9,342 nucleotides of DNA from Winogradskyella_A sp963966315 (lineage in GTDB: Bacteria > Bacteroidota > Bacteroidia > Flavobacteriales > Flavobacteriaceae). Below are positions 6,244-9,342 of this stretch, piece by piece. Below the pieces are notes generated by a model. The model saw only the letters and a list, made by a program, of their open reading frames with translations. It searched no databases and was not told where the DNA came from. Both the position numbers and the translations under genes were made by a program. Positions within the stretch are counted from its first letter, which is position 1. Each line of letters begins with the position of its first letter. The DNA lies in assembly GCA_963966315.1 (NCBI GenBank), contig CAWZYX010000117.1, positions 1-9,342 of the forward strand, in the 5' to 3' direction.

Positions 6244-8559
6244 ATGAAAAAAATTATCACTTTAATTTTATTAGTAATAAATCTTGGTGTGACCTCAATT
6301 TTAATCGCACAAAACGAGAAACCTAAAATAGCACTAGTTTTAAGTGGAGGTGGGGCAAAGGGAGTGGCACATATTCCTGTTCTACAGGCTCTGGATTCGT
6401 TACATATTGTACCCGATATTATAGTGGGGACCAGTATGGGTAGTGTGGTTGGCGGCTTATATGCCATGGGCTACTCTGGAGATGAAATTGCCGATCTAAT
6501 CAAAACAACAGAATGGAATGATTTACTTTATGAAAACATACCGTTCAATGATGTGAGTGTTGAAGAGAAAAGCGAATATGAAAAGTATTTAATTGGGTTG
6601 GATATTATTGATGGTGCACCTAAGACAACAGCATATCTTTTGAATGATCAAAATTTAAGATTAAAACTAGCTTTATTAAGCGCTCCTTTTCGTAAGGATA
6701 TGGATTTTGATGAGTTACCAATACCTTTTAGATCTGTAACCACAGATATTGTAAATTTAAAGGAAATTGTAATTGATGAAGGTTCAGTAGCTAAAGCTAT
6801 GCGTGCCAGTATGTCTATTCCCGGAGTATTTGAACCTGTAAAATATAAAAACACCATCTTGTTAGATGGTGGAATACTGAATAATTTCCCCACAAACGTT
6901 GCCAAGAATTGGGGGGCAGACATTATCATTGGAAGTGATGTTTCTGGAGCAGCAGAAGATGTTGAAAGCCTAGATAATATTTCCAGTCTTCTTTTCCAAA
7001 CAGCAATGCTTCAAAATTTTAAGATATACCCTTCAAATAGGGCATTATGTACTATTGTGATTGACCATGTCGCAAATTTAACTTACTCAACTGGCGATTT
7101 TAATAAAACAACTGAGCTATATGAAGAAGGGAAAATTGCAACAAAAGAGAAAATTGTAGAATTAACAGAACTAGGCAATCTAGTATCCCCCTTTAAACAA
7201 AAAGAAGTAGCGCTACCGGTTTTTAAAGATAGTTTTGAATTTGAAAAGATAAGCTACAAAAACGTTGACAAGGATAATTTAGAATTACTTAAGAGTAGAA
7301 TGGGTATAGAACCAAATCAAGTCTATTCTTCAGAAGAACTAGGTCAGGCTGTGACAAGATCTATGGGTACTGATATTTTTAGAAAAATTTATTTTGATTT
7401 TTACACTAATAAGCAACAAGAACAGCTAGTAATAACAGGTTATGAAAAATCGAATCATCGGCTTAATGCTTCACTACATTATGATTTATATAGAGGAATA
7501 GGTTTAATTGGAAATTATACAGGCAGAAATATTTTGGGGGAAGCATCAAGAGTGCTCGTTACCTTGGATATTGCAGAACAACCAAAGGGAATGATTCAAT
7601 TACAAAAAAACTTTGGTGACAAAAAACAATGGTGGTGGCGTTCTGAAGGTATTGCCAAACAACTTAAGCAACTTGTTTTTATCAATGGACAATATGCAGA
7701 TGACTTTAAGGAGAAATCTATAAAGTTTAGAAATCAAATAAATAGAAATGTTAATCCCCTTAAAAGTTATATAGGTCTAGGCTTTAATTATGAGTATTTA
7801 AATATTGATCCATCAACGGGTTCAGAGGTAAGAGATAACATCCTCTTATTAAATCAATATTATGCGTCATATTTTGGCCTTGATGCCCATTTTATTAGTA
7901 ATACCCTAGATAAGGTATTTTATCCAAGAAAAGGGAATAGTATAAGTGCTACCGTGAACAGATCTCTTAATCAGAGGGTAAGTATTTTCTATTCAGACCC
8001 CGAACAAACCAATCTTACGGGACTCGATTACGGTTTTACAAATATTCAAGCTAATTATCACAAAAGAATACCGCTGGCAAAGAAGGTTACCGGTATTTTT
8101 GAAGCGTCGATGGGATTTACTATCGCTGATAGTGATTCTGAAAATGAAATTTCATTTTATAATGCAGGTTTTCCGCAACTGTTTTATTTAGGTGGTAACT
8201 TACCATTACAGAGGATAAATACATTTGCATTTCAAGGACTTCAGGAGGATGAAGTAATTAGCAGCCAATTTATCCTTGTTAAATTAGCTTCGCAATTTGA
8301 CGTTTTTAATAATTTTTATATTAGCCCCAATATTAATATTGGAAGTATTGGCTTTAATGACTTGGAAGAGTTTTCAAAAAATGCATTTAATCCTAAGGGT
8401 AGTTGGCAAGTTTCCGACCAAACAAGTCTTCTTTTGTCCATTGGAACTATGGTTTCCTATAAATCCATATTAGGACCTATAGATTTAAGTATGTCCTGGA
8501 CCAATGACATCAATAAAGTAAGGGGGTTCCTCAGTATAGGTATTCCCTTTAATCGTTAA
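6244..8559 (+). CDS. Patatin-like phospholipase with POTRA and outer-membrane barrel (PlpD / type Vd-like)
   Basis: The 771-residue product has a signal peptide (IITLILLVINLGVTSILIA), then a patatin domain at residues about 28-220: oxyanion loop GGGAKG at 35-40, nucleophile motif GTSMG at 62-66 with Ser64, and the second catalytic residue Asp208 in DGG at 208-210. All parts of the Ser-Asp dyad are intact, so an active lipid acyl hydrolase (phospholipase A type) is expected. A POTRA-like module follows at about 325-400 (FEFEKISYKN to RKIYFDFYTN), and the rest is a 16-strand-type barrel including YPRKGNSISATVNRSL at 560. This order matches PlpD and FplA of the type Vd family, with similar length (PlpD is about 728 residues). 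The loop-6 position reads FQGL (663-666), with Gln in place of the Omp85 Arg. A 95-nt gap separates it from the preceding barrel gene; no clear promoter or Shine-Dalgarno site is visible. Natural substrate and whether the patatin domain is released are unknown. Confidence 0.9.
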   Translation: MKKIITLILLVINLGVTSILIAQNEKPKIALVLSGGGAKGVAHIPVLQALDSLHIVPDIIVGTSMGSVVGGLYAMGYSGDEIADLIKTTEWNDLLYENIPFNDVSVEEKSEYEKYLIGLDIIDGAPKTTAYLLNDQNLRLKLALLSAPFRKDMDFDELPIPFRSVTTDIVNLKEIVIDEGSVAKAMRASMSIPGVFEPVKYKNTILLDGGILNNFPTNVAKNWGADIIIGSDVSGAAEDVESLDNISSLLFQTAMLQNFKIYPSNRALCTIVIDHVANLTYSTGDFNKTTELYEEGKIATKEKIVELTELGNLVSPFKQKEVALPVFKDSFEFEKISYKNVDKDNLELLKSRMGIEPNQVYSSEELGQAVTRSMGTDIFRKIYFDFYTNKQQEQLVITGYEKSNHRLNASLHYDLYRGIGLIGNYTGRNILGEASRVLVTLDIAEQPKGMIQLQKNFGDKKQWWWRSEGIAKQLKQLVFINGQYADDFKEKSIKFRNQINRNVNPLKSYIGLGFNYEYLNIDPSTGSEVRDNILLLNQYYASYFGLDAHFISNTLDKVFYPRKGNSISATVNRSLNQRVSIFYSDPEQTNLTGLDYGFTNIQANYHKRIPLAKKVTGIFEASMGFTIADSDSENEISFYNAGFPQLFYLGGNLPLQRINTFAFQGLQEDEVISSQFILVKLASQFDVFNNFYISPNINIGSIGFNDLEEFSKNAFNPKGSWQVSDQTSLLLSIGTMVSYKSILGPIDLSMSWTNDINKVRGFLSIGIPFNR

Positions 8560-8593
8560 TTTGATCATAGCATGTAATAAACAATTGAAAAAA

Positions 8594-8645
8594 CTGCGCA
8601 TATTGCACTTTAAAAACTTTGAGTTTTTTGCGCAGGTCTTTCTTT
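8594..8645 (+). terminator. Stem-loop with T-rich tail ending the gene block
   Basis: Outer arms CTGCGCA (8594-8600) and TGCGCAG (8629-8635) are perfect complements. Nested inside is AAAAACT (8612-8618), loop TTG, AGTTTTT (8622-8628). A T-rich stretch (gtctttctttttc) follows at once. It lies 35 nt after the stop of the patatin gene, as expected of an intrinsic terminator. It also abuts the exact point where porin homology starts (8646), so it could instead mark the end of a recombined segment. Confidence 0.5.
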
Positions 8646-8765
8646 TTCCGATGGATGGCCTCTTATGGACAAGGCTGGGGAAGTCAAATCGTTGCTACTC
8701 TTGGAACAAATGCCTCTGCGATTCTTGATCCAAATGGAAATCTGGAAACAATGCCAGCATGGAAT
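8646..8765 (+). repeat. Direct repeat, right copy (high-identity core in porin fragment)
   Basis: Partner of 245-364. Identity is about 92% in this part and falls to about 64% from 8766 to 9023. The left edge coincides with the truncation point of the porin fragment. Confidence 0.85.
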
Positions 8766-9023
8766 CTTGGAACTGGAATTGCTTTGAACCTTTCACCTAC
8801 GTTGGTCACTAATTTGAACGTAAATTGGTACGCCATCGATCCTTCTGTCTATCGTGATCCAAAAAAGATGAAAAGTGGTGAGTCTGCTCATGTGAACTTA
8901 ATCTGGTCTCCCATCAAAAATGTGAATACCGATGTAGAATTCATGATTTTACGTCGGACCAATGGAGATGATAGCTCAGGTCTTGGGAAACGGCTTCAAT
9001 TGATGATTAAATATTTGTTTTAG
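8646..9023 (+). pseudogene. 5'-truncated porin gene fragment, paralogue of the upstream porin 3' end
   Basis: From FRWMASYGQGWG to the stop this aligns without gaps to the last 125 codons of the porin at 2-622. By hand count 92 of 125 residues are identical: 37 of 40 in the first part and about 55 of 85 after that. It ends normally (LMIKYLF, stop), so the 3' end is intact, but everything before the FRW codons is missing. The bases before 8646 show no porin homology in any frame. A TTG at 8619 would add nine residues (MSFLRRSFF), but these lie inside the terminator hairpin, form no signal peptide, and a third of a barrel cannot fold as a porin. The reading frame has no internal stop, so the truncation is probably recent. 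Confidence 0.85.
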
Positions 9024-9152
9024 TATAAGGTATGCCCTTACACATCCATACACATTGCCAAGTCGCTTAAAAAAGCCAACCCACATACCAAAACTTGTCA
9101 AAGAGTATGGCTGCCAAACACGCAAGGATACATCGGATGATAAAGCACGAAA

Positions 9153-9285
9153 ACACAACACACAATAAAATGCATTGGCTGCTCAGTGGCACGGGAGATA
9201 AGAACGTAAGCCGCTTTTTTGTATATTGCTAATCAAACTTAAAGCGATGCAACGCCAACGACATCTTATTGCGGGAACGTTGTGC
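9153..9285. repeat. Long imperfect inverted repeat, attC-like in layout
   Basis: Paired blocks from outside in: CACAAC 9154-9159 with GTTGTG 9279-9284; CAATAA 9163-9168 with TTATTG 9266-9271; ATG 9170-9172 with CAT 9262-9264; TTGGC 9175-9179 with GCCAA 9254-9258. An inner AGTGGC / GCCGCT pair (one G-T wobble) closes near 9186-9191 and 9213-9218. The outermost arms, ACACAAC and GTTGTGC, differ by one base each from the integron attC boxes RYYYAAC and GTTRRRY, and the 133-nt span fits the upper size range of attC sites. Alternatives are a structured RNA or a repetitive extragenic hairpin. The pairing is seen directly; the attC reading is inference. Confidence 0.45.
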
Positions 9286-9292
9286 TTCATTA

Positions 9293-9342
9293 TGACCCGT
9301 CCTGAATAAAGGCTACATAATTTTAAACATTATGTACAAAAA
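9293..9342 (+). mobile_element. Possible left end of an insertion sequence (truncated by window edge)
   Basis: TGACCCGTCCTGAATAAAGG (9293-9312) begins with TGA and resembles IS3-type element ends as I remember them. It is followed by an 8-bp inverted repeat (TACATAAT 9314-9321, ATTATGTA 9329-9336), and an ATG at 9332 could open a transposase frame (Met-Tyr-Lys). The window stops too soon to see a protein or the other end. Confidence 0.3.

Larger units (their letters stand above)
9024..9342. other. Non-coding stretch after the porin fragment
   Basis: No believable gene is found on either strand; the only sizeable frame, on the minus strand over 8976-9161, overlaps the porin fragment and has no family features. 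The base composition is visibly less AT-rich than the genes around it. Bases about 9050-9120 resemble, from memory, spacer sequences often seen between accessory genes in Flavobacteriia; this is not verified. The stretch also holds the inverted-repeat element at 9153-9285 and a possible insertion-sequence end from 9293, each listed separately. Confidence 0.6.

Noticed and set aside
6234..6929. Minus-strand open frames over the patatin gene
   Set aside because: They lie opposite a well-conserved patatin domain with intact catalytic motifs and show no features of their own.
633..8559. Calling the block an integrative conjugative element or transposon
   Set aside because: No integrase, transposase, relaxase or conjugation gene is present inside it; only the flanking repeats suggest mobility.
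8594..8621. Similarity of TGCGCATA to a XerC half-site of a dif sequence
   Set aside because: No matching XerD half-site follows at the right spacing, and the bases are explained by the hairpin arms.
8619..9023. Reading this as an intact 134-residue gene starting at TTG 8619
   Set aside because: The first nine codons lie in the terminator hairpin, give no signal peptide, and the rest is only the last part of a porin barrel; a truncated copy fits better.

Overview
The window looks like accessory DNA from a Bacteroidetes (Flavobacteriia-type) genome. It is AT-rich, Shine-Dalgarno sites are weak or absent, several exported proteins have signal peptides ending just before Gln, one is a lipoprotein with an acidic stretch after its cysteine, and nearly every product is an outer-membrane or surface protein. 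All convincing genes lie on the + strand. The taxonomic call rests on style and protein families only; there is no marker gene.

Layout. Bases 2-622 are the 3' end of a DcaP-like trimeric porin gene that starts upstream of the window. Ten bases later an apparently co-transcribed block begins: a lipoprotein with a lipocalin-like domain and a long helical-repeat region (633-2579), then a beta-barrel outer-membrane protein of unknown function overlapping it by 8 nt (2572-3612). After a 252-nt gap come two POTRA-less Omp85/BamA-type barrels (3865-4965 and 4991-6148) and a patatin-POTRA-barrel protein of the PlpD / type Vd kind (6244-8559). A stem-loop with a T-rich tail (8594-8645) ends the block. 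Directly after it lies a 5'-truncated second copy of the porin 3' end (8646-9023), then about 320 non-coding bases holding a long imperfect inverted repeat (about 9153-9285) and a possible insertion-sequence end (from 9293).

Main observation. The 8-kb block sits between two directly repeated porin 3' ends: 245-622 (end of a continuing gene) and 8646-9023 (headless fragment). They align without gaps over 378 nt down to the stop codon. By hand count the first 120 nt differ at about 10 positions (about 92% identity) and the remaining 258 nt at about 94 (about 64%). This step, and the truncation of only the downstream copy, is what a single crossover between a porin gene and incoming DNA carrying a related porin 3' end would leave. 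The porin would stay full length and the cargo would sit behind the porin's promoter. No integrase or transposase is visible inside the block, so this is inference.

Working together. Three Omp85-superfamily barrels in a row, one carrying a patatin lipase domain, plus a surface lipoprotein and another barrel, suggest an outer-membrane lipid-remodelling or surface-display cassette. The second small barrel (4991-6148) has its last beta-strand out of frame because of one extra T in a T5 run at 6106-6110. Removing one T restores a typical barrel C-terminus ending in Trp at 6140.
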